A program made the position numbers and the translations under genes. From Dreissena polymorpha (taxonomy: Eukaryota > Mollusca > Bivalvia > Myida > Dreissenidae), in the NCBI RefSeq assembly GCF_020536995.1, contig NC_068366.1:34152111-34216110 (forward strand): 64,000 nucleotides of DNA, in the 5' to 3' direction. The first letter of the stretch is position 1, and each line of letters starts with the position of its first letter. The notes under the pieces were generated by a model. It was given only the letters and a program-made list of their open reading frames with translations, was not told the DNA's origin and did no database searches. Shown one piece after another: positions 21,085 to 34,008 of the stretch.

Positions 21085-23667
21085 CTAATGATTTCGATTA
21101 ATCAGCCATCTGTAAATCACACATGTGACACATACTAGTAGCGAGAAACCAAAGGCAGACAACCAAATCGTATACGTATACGAGTTTAAGGGTTGCGAAA
21201 TCATTTTCCTTGCATTTGGTTTTTCTTGTATTAAAAAGTCTTTCGCACACACCAGCGCACGTTGTTCCTGAAATACCGGTTTAACTAACTGCCCAGTGCG
21301 TTTTATTTTCACGAACTGATCTTTAACACCGAAATCGCCAAATTCCGAAATGTTTATTCGAACATTGTAACACATTTTGTCAATTGACATTTGCAATTCT
21401 GATTTACCTTCCGTGATGTTGTTCAACTTAAACGGTCGTACATTTGTATATCTTTTCATAAAACGCATATCCGGAAATGTGTAAATGGTTTCACTTACAA
21501 CTTTTGTTCGCTCATTATTTACAAACACATACATAATGTAAAGGTTTTGGTACATGCGATTGGCAAGATGAAGAGCCTTTTGGTATGTGATGGATCGAGT
21601 CCTGCTGGAAAAACGCCAATCCATCAGAACAACGCCGATTACCTTATCGATCCAGATACCATAATCGATATCAACTTTGTATTCATCTTGAAGATGAAAG
21701 GCTACGTCCTCTGCCGCATTAAGGTACTCGTACATATGTTCACGAAATGAAGTTTTTGAGACTGATTGAACATTGAACATTATACTGACAAAAACATTCT
21801 CCATCTGTCGGAAGATTGGTGTACAACCTTGATCCGTTGCGATTGTTAACGTGGGACAAATCAGCTCTCGGCAGATTCGCTGAAAGAAAGTTACTTAATA
21901 TAATTTTTAATCACGTGAAATGATATTAATTGTGAATTAAACAAACTAAAATCGAAACACATAGGCGCATCTCATTTTACGTTTCAGAATTGCACATACG
22001 ATATATTCTTCTACGTTTAATGGAAAAATGCACATAAAGGTAATTTCCCGAGATTTTATTCTTCGAACGAAGAAGTTTAGAGTGACCTAGACATCATGAT
22101 GGTGTCGTTTTCGATCTAATTATTGTTTAGAAGTTTTACTTGCCAAGTCTTTTATACGGTTTCTCGGTAGGTTATCAGTGTACCCACTTAAAACATTTTA
22201 AAACTTGTTGCTTATACAACGTTTTCTTCATAATTATACATTAATAACTGTTCCTCAAACATATTGTATTGAAAAAAATCGTGATAACGCGAAGGTTTGC
22301 ATTTTCAGTAGAAAATAAAAAAACATGCACAGTGCAAAGAAATAACCCTGGTTTTGCAGAAATTATGGGAATTGTTTCTAATATACATAAATGCTAACGG
22401 TGTGTCCGATATATCGAATTTTAAAGAAATTGGAACACGCAATTTTAACATCAGCAAATAGCAAAGAAATAATACTTTCAAGCACGTTATTAAAAAGCGG
22501 ATCGAAACACGTATGTTTGAATTATCTTACATCAACGATGTCGTATACATAATTGTTGGGGCATTTCACACTAGTCGTTATGTTCAAAAATTCATTTAAC
22601 GTTGCTGTTGTTTCCAGTGTGCCCGTCTCTTCAAGATTGAGTTCCAAAATGAATTCAGGCCTATTGGGGTAAAACCTGTGACATTCTCTCACAAATTCAC
22701 TCGCGTTGTCATGGTAACACCTGTAACAACCGGCGTTCCAAACAGTCTTAAAAACGAGCTTCTGCTGGTCTCGAATTCGAACCGGTAAAGGATATGCGTC
22801 ACAAATTGTGTTGCAATTTGGCAAGCTAACACTTGGTTGCTTACAAATAGGAATGTCTGCAAAGTTATTTGGTGGTCGGTACAGTATGTTAAAGTACGGA
22901 AGCTTTTCGGCAATAATTAGAAGAAATAGGTCTTGAATTGAGGCGGTAAATTCGAAACCAGACCAATTATCAGTCATTGTACCTATCACATGAATAGTAA
23001 AAGATTCAAAATCGTCGATGTTCTCATTGCACGATAAATACATTTTATTTTTGTAAACGAGTCCGGTTTGGTTCGAAACCACTGGAATAAATCTATTCAT
23101 TCCATTAATCGAGTCTTCGTTTGGTGATGTAAGTACTGCCTCGTCAGGACATGTCGCAGCCATCCAATATGAGTTAATGGAAAACCCCGGATCATATACA
23201 AGCGAGTCAGAAATGTGTCTTTCTGAAATGCATTGTTCGTTTTCTTTAATAGACTTTGCCAGTAGTGAATATTCATAAGTCAAAACATTGTGAAGACGTA
23301 TGGACGTTAGTACTTTGCGAAGTTCTGAGATGTTTTGAAAAGTAGAATTGAAGTCGACGTAACCTCGAAACCAATAATCCGGGCAGCACGATCCTTTCAA
23401 AGTACATATATCTTCGCAAGAGCATTTGTAACAGCAATTAACCTGAACCTTTTCATTTAACACGTCCGCCGAAGTGAGACAAAATTCGGCATATCCACAC
23501 AGTGAAACATGCAGCTCCATTAAATCTAAAAGAGTATCGACGCTAACCAAACTTCTCTTTTTTTCCAAGTAACTTTTATCCTCTATAGTCTGCAATGTTG
23601 AAAACGCATTGTTCATGAAAAGAAAGGAAATACAAGTTGCTTTTATGAACATTAATGTTGTATTCAT
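21085..23667 (-). CDS. SMB-like secreted/type I membrane protein, GPCR-ectodomain-like, 643 aa
   Basis: Two exons: 22531-23667 (ATG at 23667, 379 codons, phase 0, GTAAGATA donor) and 21085-21879 (acceptor CTTTCTTTCAG, stop at 21085). Together they give 643 residues. Residues 1-23 or so form a signal peptide (MNTTLMFIKATCISFLF). A somatomedin-B-like motif follows at about 75-100: CCYKCSCEDICTLKGSCCPDY, shown here only as its spacing C-C-x2-C-x-C-x3-C-x6-CC-x-D-Y. Further paired cysteines and several N-glycosylation sites follow. The exon joint creates RICRELICPTL...DQGC, a C-x4-C pattern typical of molluscan Methuselah/adhesion-like receptor ectodomains. Near the C terminus lies one hydrophobic helix (IWLSAFGFSLLVCVTCVIY) and a tail of about eight residues. 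No 7TM region is encoded in the window. Either a stand-alone binding protein derived from such receptors or a truncated gene; function unknown. Confidence 0.75.
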
Positions 23668-24502
23668 CTTTGAACGACGAAACCATTAAATGTGAATAGT
23701 TACAAATAACACTATCTTTTATATGTAATAATGATTTTCGATGGTTATCAAAACGCCATGTTCATGGTGTGAACAACCCGATATCTGTTTAGGCAACATT
23801 ATTGGTTGTTAGGAGTTTCAAGTTACAGTGATATTCATTGGATATACCGAAAGTATTTTTAATATTGCATTCTCACATGTTCTTTTAAACGTACTGTTTG
23901 CGGAGTATAATGTTGCCAACACTTCTGATACGAATCTCCATTGTCTCGAAGAACAAAGCCATGTATAAATGTTAAACATGGAATGAAGCTTCATGTATCA
24001 ATATCTCATACATAACTTCATTTGCAAACCAACATGTGTATACATGCGATATTTATTGCTTAAGGATAAAAATATCGCGTATCATTTCATTAATAAGACC
24101 TTAATGTTCCGTAGCAGACATATAGATGCACTAAACGCAACATTCCATGCATCATTTTAATACTGAAACCTTATTTTACCCATCCAATTAATAATTTTAG
24201 AGATGAATGCTTTGCACGGACAGTTCCTAGTCGGTGATCCCTTTTTATATTATGTTTATAGATGGGTTTCTCTTATAAAAGTAGTAGATAAGAAAAATGA
24301 TTTCTTTTCTGATAGAATATCTTGACTTTCATTTTTTGCTATTTATACTTAATGTCATCAACACAATTTCACTTTTCAAACGTTTAAGACGACACCATGG
24401 AGACATGGCAAACTTGCTCCGCATTTCTGCATCACACATTTTCTTTACGGTGTTGCCAAATTAAAAACAAGAAGAAAAACAAAACTGAGGTGTTTATTTT
24501 TA

Positions 24503-24536
<34 letters not shown>

Positions 24537-24654
24537 AATTGCCTTTAAACACGTCTTAATACTTTTTACTCATCAACAACAGTGTTACATGTAGCAGCGC
24601 ACAATGCTCATCCTCGTTTCGACTGTAATAAACTGATATCTTCATGTCAGGAAA
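23668..24654. other. upstream region of the SMB-domain gene; short (TA)n at 24507-24532
   Basis: No coding segment was recognised. It contains a short TATA dinucleotide run. Presumed 5' UTR and promoter of the minus-strand gene starting at 23667, but no specific element can be identified. Confidence 0.4.
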
Positions 24655-26250
24655 ACATACATGACGTATAGAGGTTCCGATTCAATGATTGCATTATGAA
24701 GTATTTACATTTAAGAACCAGTTTGAAAAAATATCATAAAATAGCATATATTTTTATACTTAATATTGAACATCGAACTGATATGCTATACTTGATCTGG
24801 TAATGGGAATTTGACTGTATGTTCTATGTGTTCAATGTTAGTAAGCAAATGTGTCAAATAACTTAACAAGTAAGAGAGGGCATACAAGTTAGAAAAACTA
24901 TAAACAGATTTTTGAGTGAACACGTAAAGAAATTGTATTCTTGTTAGAAAATGCACATGCGTAAGAGAGAATACATACATGTTACAGAATGCACACGTGT
25001 TAGAGAGAGGGCATTCAGGATAGACAGTGCATATGGGTTAAAGGGAGTGCAAATAAAGTTAAACAGTGCATATATGTTAGAGAGAGCATAGCGGTAAGGC
25101 AGTGAATACATATTAATGAAAGTACATGTAGGTTAGATGTATTGTATTGGATACAACGTGTCAAATTCCATTGCATTTCAATTGTTGAATGAGGTTCGGT
25201 ACGCTTCAAAATGAGTTCTGTCGAATGCTTAGCGTTACGATATTGTTGTACTTCTTTAATTTATTTTGAATTCATTAGACTATACAGTTATTGGTAAAGC
25301 TATTTATGCTACAAAAATATAGAGCCAATGACGTGTGCCATTTTCTTCATCAGTTATTTCATTAACATTGTTGTTAAAAATTAAATTAAAACAAAACTAA
25401 GATGGTCTTTCGCCTGCATGTAGATTATTCAACTTCCTGTAGATAAACATGTATGTAAGGACTTCGTTCTTACTCGGAAAAGTGGAAATGTTAACGTAGA
25501 GAAGTTCCAATTCCGACTCGATTAATGCGTTATCAATTATTAACATTGAAGAAAAATATTTAGTATTATTTCAAACATATTGAACATACTGATCGTCTAT
25601 GGTTTTAATTTGGTCATGGTAATTTGGTTGTATGTTTTATTTTAATGCCAGTTAGCAAGTGTGTCAAATAACTTTCGAATATGTATTATGATAATGTTAA
25701 AATGTTAAAGAGTGAATACAAGTTAAAGAGAATACTTACAGGTTAATGATATGTATGCAGGTTAGAGAGAGTGCATACAACTCATAAAGTGCACAAGTGT
25801 TAACGATAATGCATTCAGATTAGGGAGTGCACATGTGTAAGTGTGAAAACATACAAGTAACTGAGTGCACACGTATTAATTTAATTGTGTGAGTAGCATG
25901 AGGGGAATAAGAGCGCATAAGGTAGAGAGAGAGTGCATTAAGGTTGGATTTATTGTTTGTGTAAAAACTCATTTGATTTCAATTACTAAGTATTGGAAGA
26001 GGATAGGTCCACTTCGAAATTAATTGTTGTTTTGTTTGCGTGACTGTTATAATTTGGTAATTGTATCATTTCATCTCTTGTTAAATTACTTTTAATTAAT
26101 TAGACTTTACATTACCTACTTAATCTATTTATGTTACCCAATTATAGAACCAATATCTTGCGTAACTCGCTGTAATATTAATATTAACCTAATCATTCAA
26201 CATATAACCAATCCTTGACAGATTTGAATGCTCATGTTCGCTACATATAT
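24655..26250 (+). repeat. old tandem duplication, period about 810 bp
   Basis: 24655-25440 aligns colinearly with 25465-26250. Paired anchors: TATAGAGGTTCCGATTC / GTAGAGAAGTTCCAATTCC; GCAAATGTGTCAAATAACTT / GCAAGTGTGTCAAATAACTT; GTTAGAGAGAGGGCATTCAG / GTTAGAGAGAGTGCATACAA; TTTCAATT(G/A); TTATAGAACCAAT-like segments near both ends. Each copy includes a degenerate short tandem array of GTTAGAGAGAGTGCATAC-like units. Divergence is substantial, roughly 30% by eye, so it is old. No coding content. Confidence 0.7.
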
Positions 26251-27640
26251 CATATTGTCGTTATTTCCAATCCTAGTATATATAACATAAATATCATGGG
26301 TAGTTTAGTGGTATAGTATAAATTACAATACAATGAGCGTGGTGTCAATCGAGGCCTAACTATCGAGGGAGAAAATTAACTATACCTAGACACATGCGTA
26401 CGACATTTATTTTTATGATAACGAACACAGATGTTTCATTTGTTAACATTAATTTGTGTAGAAATGTAGCGTGATTTTATTGGAAATAAAATCGATACAA
26501 TCAGTGCTGATTGTGTTGACAATTTTAGCGCTAATATTCAATGTTATATTATACATTTGATTAAGCGTCTACCGACCCATATATATCTGTTCGACCGGAT
26601 AAGGCCTGTATAATGTGATAGACTGGATAATATTTTTATTATTTAACTATAAGATTGTAAATAGCTTAGTACGGATGCGTATTAAGATGAGAACTTTAGT
26701 ACCTTAAGTATAAATAAAAATCGCCCTTCAAATAGTTTGAACGAGTAAGAATCATAATCTGACCACTATATTTAAAAAAAAGTTTATGCATTACAGTACG
26801 TCTGTAGTAAATGCATTTAACAATAACACTACTGCTTTCTTTACGAAACAAGATTTTTAAATTTGACCATGGGACCTTGTTTTGATGCATCATAATCATA
26901 ACTCGAACTTAAACAATGTATTATCAAGATAAACATTCCTACCACGTGTTATCAAGACTTATTCATTCGTGTTGTTTTCAGACGGATAAGACATATTTTC
27001 TATTAGGATTTGACTAGAAACCTCGTTTAAAGCTCCACTTGATCCAAATTTGAAACTGAAATGCATATTGTCAATATTGGAATTCGAATCAGTTTCCTCA
27101 ATTATATCAAATTCATAAATGTGGCTTCTAGAGTCATAGCAATTTATGTTTTCTACGATTCGGCCAATATAACAAAAACTGAGTATCTCACTACATGATG
27201 CTTTGTCTTTTAAGCTTTTAAAAAAGGCTAGTTGTAGGTGATATTTTTTTTGTATACATTTCATCGTGACTTAGGGAGTTACAATTATGATTTCCGTGGT
27301 TTGCATCCATGTTTTGAGTGGTTGACTGTTAATTAAATTCTTGTATAGCTATTTGATTTTAATTGTTATGCTATAATGCTAATATGTATTCATAATGTGT
27401 TCTTAAGTTATTTCTGGGTCATTCGTGAAGTGTGAAGTTCTATAAAGCTAGTCAAAGTCCCCATAGCTTTTTATTTGCCGTGTTGGCGGTTCTCCAAGTT
27501 GTATTCATTTGTGAGTGTGTAACGTATTTTTGTTGTGTCTAGTGCTTCTGTGCTGTTTTACACCGTTTGACGATTTCGTCACTTGAAAAAAGACCATGTG
27601 CAGTGAAAAGGGTTTTCTCCTTCTGTCACTTTGCTAACAA
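26251..27640. other. no supported gene
   Basis: A 101-codon minus frame at 26959-27264 overlaps sequence resembling the molluscan ATAAATGTGGCTTCTAGAG repeat and is not called. A weak tRNA-like string near 26300-26360 is discussed among rejected items. Confidence 0.4.
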
Positions 27641-27649
27641 TTTACTTTG

Positions 27650-28060
27650 TGGCATAGGTTTTTAGTCCACATGATCCTTAGCACACATGCCGCCAATGGT
27701 GTCAATGTAAACATTCTGTCCAAGTTACATCAAGATTGAATCATAAATGTGGCATCTGAAGTTGTTACGAAGTTACCTTAACCGCTCATCTCATTTTCGC
27801 GCCTTGTTAATTTGATTTGAAATTTAGCCAATGTATTGTAAAGATTAAAATACGGATTATTATGTTTTTTATATCAAGATTGAGTCATAAATATGGTTTT
27901 AAGGGCGGGAGTCCAGGTTCTATATCGGGTGAACACGTTTTTAAACCAGCTTGACCAGTCAAAATGGGCATAGATATTGTCAGTATAAACATTCTAAGTT
28001 TCATAAAGATTAAATCATACATGTTGCTTCAAGACTGGTAACAATGTATTTCTTGTGACG
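27650..28060 (+). repeat. degenerate molluscan tandem/interspersed repeat
   Basis: Three decayed copies of CAAGATTGAATCATAAATGTGGC are seen near 27728, 27879 and 28007, each followed by a GTTAC/GTAAC segment, at a spacing of about 130-150 bp. I recognise the wording from tandem repeats common in bivalve introns. Non-coding. Confidence 0.5.
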
Positions 28061-28186
28061 TTGTGTTTACCATTCTTAATCACAATTCGAACTGCAAAGT
28101 GAATTGTTGTCAAAAGGGTGTTGACAAGTAGTTAAGTTTTTAGACAGCAATACTACCAGTATACATTACATCCGGAATTTAAGTTA

Positions 28187-28367
28187 GTTAAACCTATTTA
28201 TTTTAGCTCGAAAGCCTAAGGCTTATTTAAGACGCTCTCGAGAACTTTCCTGGGGCTAGTACCAGAACTCGGTGTCTATGGAGGAGATCTAAAGAACTGT
28301 TCCAAAGTGGGGACCAAACACGTGACCTCCCGATTGCTAGGCTGACACCATATCCACATCACCAATA
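28187..28367 (-). mobile_element. tRNA-derived SINE, near full length
   Basis: Read on the minus strand, the head is tRNA-like: GGTGTCAGCCTAGCAATC (box A region) and GTGTTTGGTCCCC (box B, decayed GTTCGATCC). The body follows with GAGCGTCTT-type sequence and a 3' part complementary to AACCTATTTATTTTAGCTCG. This is a widespread bivalve SINE family. A second partial copy lies at 47138-47268. Confidence 0.7.
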
Positions 28368-29984
28368 TGAAAGCATGTTTTGAAACGGAAAATGTTGTTC
28401 TGTGTTTTGTGTTTTTGTGTGCGTGTCTTCGTGTGTTAAAAAATAATGTAACTAATTATAATATATTATAATTATACTAATTATACTTACTATTCAAACA
28501 ATATGAATATATTAACATATAATACTAATAACTTTAAAATCTATACCATGCTCGTTTTAACAGATTTCCGATACTTACGACAATCGGACACTAAAATTAT
28601 GTCTGTGGTGTTCGATGCACGCTTCTGGTTTTGGCATTGATGTTTTCATTTTCTGTCTGTATTCTGTGACGTGTGTGTTGTCTTTTGTTAGTGCTGGGGT
28701 AAGTGTAAGGTTTGGCTAGCCCTCAAACTGATTTAAACTCAAAGTGCTTTGCACTCAATTTTCTAAGACGGTTCTCTCATTTTTTATAATTATATATTTA
28801 CAATTAGTGTTCTGTTGTAATAGTTATGCGGAAGAACATGAATAGCTCTCCAGATATATCTTCTGGATCCGAGTTACAATGGTTGCTATATTATATATAC
28901 TTTAGTGAAAGCAAGTCGAAGGGCCGTAAATCTGAAAAAAAACGCCTGGTCGCAGCCAAAAGTCATATCTTTATGATCATCTAAACATTAAATTCATTTG
29001 TCTTTGAAATCTAAGGAAAAAGGTACATAAACTGACAAGCTAATTGCTTAATGTCTCTCACATTATGAGGGCATACAAAGCTCTAATGAAGGCAACGCTG
29101 GTTATAATAATTGCATATTTACAAAACGTACAATACTTAATACAATCTAGTTTTTTCATTAATCAATATTTAAAGTTCAAAAGTCGAAAGCTATACAATG
29201 TCCATTATATTTTGCATTTATATTTAAGTATGATCCTGACCTTTTAATAAGGGACGCGCTTTAAAAGCGATACGCCGTCTCTACATGATGAACATTTTGA
29301 AGCGGACACAATCGGACACATACACTCGAACATTGCAAAAGTTATATCGATATACTTCATTAATAGATTTATCAAATTTTGATCAATGGTTTCGACTTTT
29401 GAACTATCGTTCGGAGTCAAAAATTGTTAAAAAAAATTCTTATTTGCAATCAAAAACTGATCTCTCCCTTTGTAGTCGGATACGAATTATAGTACACTTC
29501 ATTGTATTTTTGTTTGGATTTGAATTTTACTAAAGTTCTACATCTAGTAACTTTGTGATTTTATTGATTACGAAAAATATTATACAATACTTAAAATCAC
29601 GATGTTCTGTGGTTGTTCTTGTTAATATGTTGTTTGAGTTATACAATCGTAAATATGATACTTTACGCCTTGCTTTAAACATATTTTAGTACCCCAAACT
29701 AATCGTGCAAAAGGCATAGATTTTTAAAATGTGTCACAATGAAATCTTTTAAAAATGGTCGTTGTAAACAAATAGTATAACAACGTTACACCTATGATAA
29801 TAAAGCGCAAAAATAAATTTAATAACACTAAAACAATTTACTACCCGTAATTATACAAACTTTACTTAATACCTTCACGTATTGTTACATTTGGATTGCT
29901 AGTCTAATGACATTACTAACATACATGCCCGTTAATTCAGCAATATAATATAAAGGACTTTTTATCGTTATAAATCAATACTAT
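28368..29984. other. gene-free AT-rich stretch
   Basis: No splice-bounded exon, RNA or structured repeat recognised. Two short plus frames (29044-29247, 29285-29533) have no motifs. Confidence 0.45.
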
Positions 29985-30770
29985 GCATCATTTTAAGAAA
30001 GTACGATTTGAAGTTAAACGCGATGGTTTTGAAATCGAAAGTTATTTCGCTTTTGATTTGTATAAGTGGAATAAACCGTTCTTGAAAATTTCTACCTCAA
30101 ATATATTAATCAATTAACGATAAAACAATAACTTAAAGATAAGCGACATCCTTATTACACTTACGAAGTAGAAAAAAGGGCAGTGAATTGTAAGGACAGC
30201 CAAGTGTGATACCCTCACATCACTCGAATATAGTCATTATATACATGGATACCTATATCAATCATTCGTAACTCGTGTCGATATTTTGAAAATATCTACA
30301 ATGGATTATAAATGAAGCCCGAAGTGTTAAATTCAAAATTAATTTTACTGGATCTAAGGTGAGGAATTTAAATATTTTAATTTACCGATGTTGATTATGT
30401 TAACAACGAGCCTACACTGTTCATGCAGAACATGCCCATGACCCAGTTTTCTAACGTGTTTTTGTTATTTCCATGCATTACTACTTTCGATTTATTTAAA
30501 GTGAAATGCATAATGTAAAGTTATTATACATAGTGTTACATAATATTGTAATGACTTTACAGTTAGCATAATTATTGTCACAGGTAAGGAGTTTATTTTG
30601 TTAGCATATTTTGTATTGTGACGCATTTTCGTGTTTTTTTATTAGTCGTTGTTTGTACCTTTCGAAATCGAAACTACAAGAGTCATTATCTGTGCTTATT
30701 TCATCTATAACCGTATCGTTTAAATAAATAGTGTATAGCTGGAAATTCAACTCAGTGAATTTGAATATTC
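29985..30770 (+). repeat. duplicated block flanking the TNFR-like gene, left copy
   Basis: Shares ordered anchors with 35305-35660: AAACGCGA(T/G)GG, TTTTGAAATCGAAAGT(T/G)ATTTC, GGAATAAACCGT(T/G)CTTGA, TTCGTAACT, TTTCGAAATCGAAA(C/T)TAC, GTGCTTATTTC and AGCTGGAAATT. The left copy is longer because about 370 bp (30285-30655) has no partner on the right. Non-coding. Confidence 0.65.
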
Positions 30771-32005
30771 CGCATTGACATCAGCGGAAATTCCACTTGT
30801 GATTATCTTTGGGCAAAACCGAATTGATCGGCAAAACCCGTACCTAGTCAATCTTGCTCGAGTTACTTTTTGTTGTTGCACGGTATACATGTTTACTGTA
30901 TGGTAACTTGGGTTGATTAATAACAGATAGGCCCCTAAAACATGAGTGTTTCGTCGTCGAATTACATTAGATAAAACACAAGACAAGCGAAAACCTCTTG
31001 CCTTGCAAGCATACGACATATTTAAATAAAACCGACTTAAAAAGAAATATCACACAACATGACAAAATATAGAGCAGATGAAATAATAATTACAGATTTG
31101 AACATAAAATATTAGTATCTATAATCTAATAATATTAAAAATGCATGCTAAAGTACATTCAATATATTTAACGCTTTTCGCATCCTACACATAAGTTTGT
31201 TCATTTTTTTTTATCCTTACAATATTGTTTCAAAAAGTTAACAGTTAATGGCTTTATTGATTATCGTCTGCTTGATACCCTTCACAACACACAACTCAAA
31301 TAGCAAGTCACATAGCCTTACGTGTATGACGCAGAAATGTGTAAACTTTACACTATACTGTCATAATTGCGGGTTGGAGTAAAAGTAAATGTCAGTGCAA
31401 ACAAGAACATTTGTTTCACACAAAGTTTATTAGCTTATCAAGGAACGACTGCTTTGAATGTTAAGGTCATATTCGGCCAGATTATGTTTAATGTATGATA
31501 CGCAGTTTTACCGATGGGATTTCCAAGAGGCAGTTGGGAATTTTATAAGCTAAACTTTGCGTTTAATGCACTTTGTACAAATAACGATCGCAACTGAAGT
31601 CTTTCACATATTTTTAAGCCCAATGAGCATTTTATTTTAAACATATAATATGCACTATAATAATGAACAATCAAACGTATAAAGTATCGCTTTGCTTAAT
31701 AACATGTTCGCCTATTTTCAAAAACAGTGATGTGACATCCTTTTTTATGCAAATTACACTCTTGACGTCAGTTATGCGAGACATGCTAGAACGCATAACA
31801 AGGAGCGCATTCAAATAACCGCGTCCTTTTGAAAATAATAAACTAAACATCGTGATTAGAAATGCTATGCACTTAAATATATACATGAATGTATTATGCA
31901 TAATAAAAAAAACATTATTTTATCATTAACAAGTGTCAAAATACCTTATCTAGCGAAAGTTGGGATTTGTAAAAAGCACCCATCACTCTATAATCGTCAG
32001 CTGGT
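30771..32005. other. 3' flank of the TNFR-like gene; no further gene seen
   Basis: AT-rich. A minus-strand AATAAA-like hexamer occurs around 31630-31640 and could serve the TNFR-like gene's 3' end, but this motif is expected by chance here. Small minus frames at 30747-31019 and 31671-31901 are not supported. Confidence 0.4.
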
Positions 32006-33919
32006 TTATGTAGGCTGTTTGTAGTAAGACGAACTTGTGCACAGCTTTCCAGGGTCCTGAGATTGTGGAGAAACAATGCATAACCGTTCATCGTGGCATT
32101 TTCCATCGTGTAGCTCAGTTGAACCAGAGGTGCCGGGTTGGTAAACGATATATGTTATTGAATTATCGCGGGGATCAGATCTAGCTTCTGTGGTGACGCC
32201 AGTATAATTACTATCGAACGGTTGCATCACAGGTGGTGTGCCCATGTCCGTTACTTTGTATAATTGTTCGGGTGAAATGTTGTTTTCTGTTTCATTTATT
32301 AATTCTGTCTTTTCTGTAGTTAGTTGAGTATCAGAATATACTGGAACAAGGGCAGTTGAAGACGACTTCGCACGTTCTTCTTTTTGTTTTCTATTACGTC
32401 TACAATAAACATAACGTAATAGTATAATAAAGATACACTATACTGACGTGTAAAACAACATGATATTAAAGTTCAGATATCTTTTTGGTGCAACATGTTA
32501 GTGTTGATACTTACTGATTCTCTCTGCGCATGCAGAAAGCCACCGCCATCATAACTATCAACGCAGCTAGACATACAAGGCCGGCGATGACTGCATGGTT
32601 TCTTTCCCGAAGCATTTGCTCGTTTTGGAGTGCTCCTAAAATTATTTACATTTAAACATTAAAATGTTATAAGCTTCAATTTAAATTAAATTGATACTTA
32701 TACACACTTGCCATGCTTTAAAATCCTAATCCATTTTTTAAAAATGTAGTAAGTTTCATATTTAAGTACTTTCTGTTATATACTTGTGTTAATATGGTTT
32801 CTGTCAATTACACTATATATGAGAAAAAACAAGATTTTGGAACGAAACGTTTTGTCAGAAATAGTCAGCCAGGTGCTTTATATATTTGCATCGCTGAGTG
32901 GTCAATCACTGGTCTGAAACGGCCCTTTCTCGGGGCATTAGTATTTTTAATGAACGCAACGAGAAAAAATCTTATTTTTTTAAGTTACCAAATTTTGGCC
33001 TTCTTAGACTTTGATCTGAAACAACACGGTCTAATACTACGCGTGCTATATATCGATATGTCACAAGTTGTAATAAACTAGCTAAAACATAAGGTTGATC
33101 AATACTTTTTATCTGAAATGACAGTTTGGGGACCGACAAAAAGAGATTCTATTCCTCGAAAAAATTGACTGAAATGGCTTTTGACGGTTTCAGACCAACT
33201 TATTCTGCCACATATTTAGAAGATGTCCTTCTTTGAATAGTGTATATAACTGTTCACTTCTTAATCAATTCGTGCTACGTACGCGTAAAGATTTCTTGCG
33301 ACTGGTCCCATGTTTTTCTTTGTTCTTCAAGTGCCTTATCTATAAAAAAATGTATCAACGTGTCTTTCGCTTTATAAAAACTAACATGGTAGACAAAACT
33401 TTTGTAACATTACATGAGCAGTGTGTTCGATAGAGACCTACTTAAAGTTTGCTTTGCGAAACCTCAAATAAACACACCTAAACGTTATTACGAAACGTGT
33501 TGATAGAAATAACTAATAAACCGGGAGGCATGAAGCTATACGTATATGAACAGCGGCTACGCTCGTGTGTGTCTTTATTTTTACACAGTATAACTTAAAT
33601 ATATGACTTTACAATAAACCACCGAAATCGAACCTCATTTGTGAGAAAAAAAAAGGTTTAAATATTTACCCGTGCAGTATTTCATGCACCCATGCCTCTT
33701 GCTCGCCGGGTCACAGGGGTTCAACTTCTCAATTTGGGCTAAAGCGTCACAAGAATAACAGTCCGAGTCGGCTTCCGTGCGTGCTTCCGGCGGACCAATG
33801 CATACCTCGTAACCTACGTTGTAACATCTTGTCAGTCCGCAGGGGATATATTCTGTTGCCCGATTGACGTTACATTGACTGCATACGAATAATAATAATA
33901 CTAATAATAAATTATTCAT
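32006..33919 (-). CDS. TNFR-like (Grindelwald-like) single-CRD type I receptor, 254 aa
   Basis: Three exons with matching phases: 33670-33919 (phase 1 donor GTAAAT), 32515-32635 (acceptor AATTTTAG, donor GTAAGT, phase 2) and 32006-32399 (acceptor TATTGTAG, stop TAA). Introns are 1034 and 115 bp. Residues 1-22 are a signal peptide (MNNLLLVLLLFVCSQC). Then comes one cysteine-rich domain with eight cysteines spaced C-x4-C-x7-C-x13-C-x2-C-x11-C-x8-C-x3-C. Exon 2 holds the membrane helix AVIAGLVCLAALIVMMAVAF followed by the basic stop-transfer CMRR. The tail of about 140 residues is polar, with Ser/Thr-rich and acidic stretches, and has no death domain. The small single domain recalls Drosophila Grindelwald and vertebrate BCMA-type receptors (family knowledge). 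Ligand and signalling are unknown; a TNF-superfamily ligand is inferred. Confidence 0.72.
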
Positions 33920-34008
33920 CGCTTACAAGCAATAACTCTGTAACACTCTCTTGTAAAGTATTCATTTATCTCTTTCAAAGTATGTGTGTATTTATATTTA
34001 TTATCTAC

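Noticed and set aside
26300-26362. tRNA-like string TAGTTTAGTGGTATAG with GGTGTCAATCGAG
   Set aside because: Box A is fair, but box B is poor and no cloverleaf closes; at most a decayed tRNA pseudogene.
26959-27264. 101-codon minus frame that might be a receptor tail exon
   Set aside because: It overlaps sequence resembling the molluscan ATAAATGTGGCTTCTAGAG repeat and there is no matching upstream exon or membrane helix.
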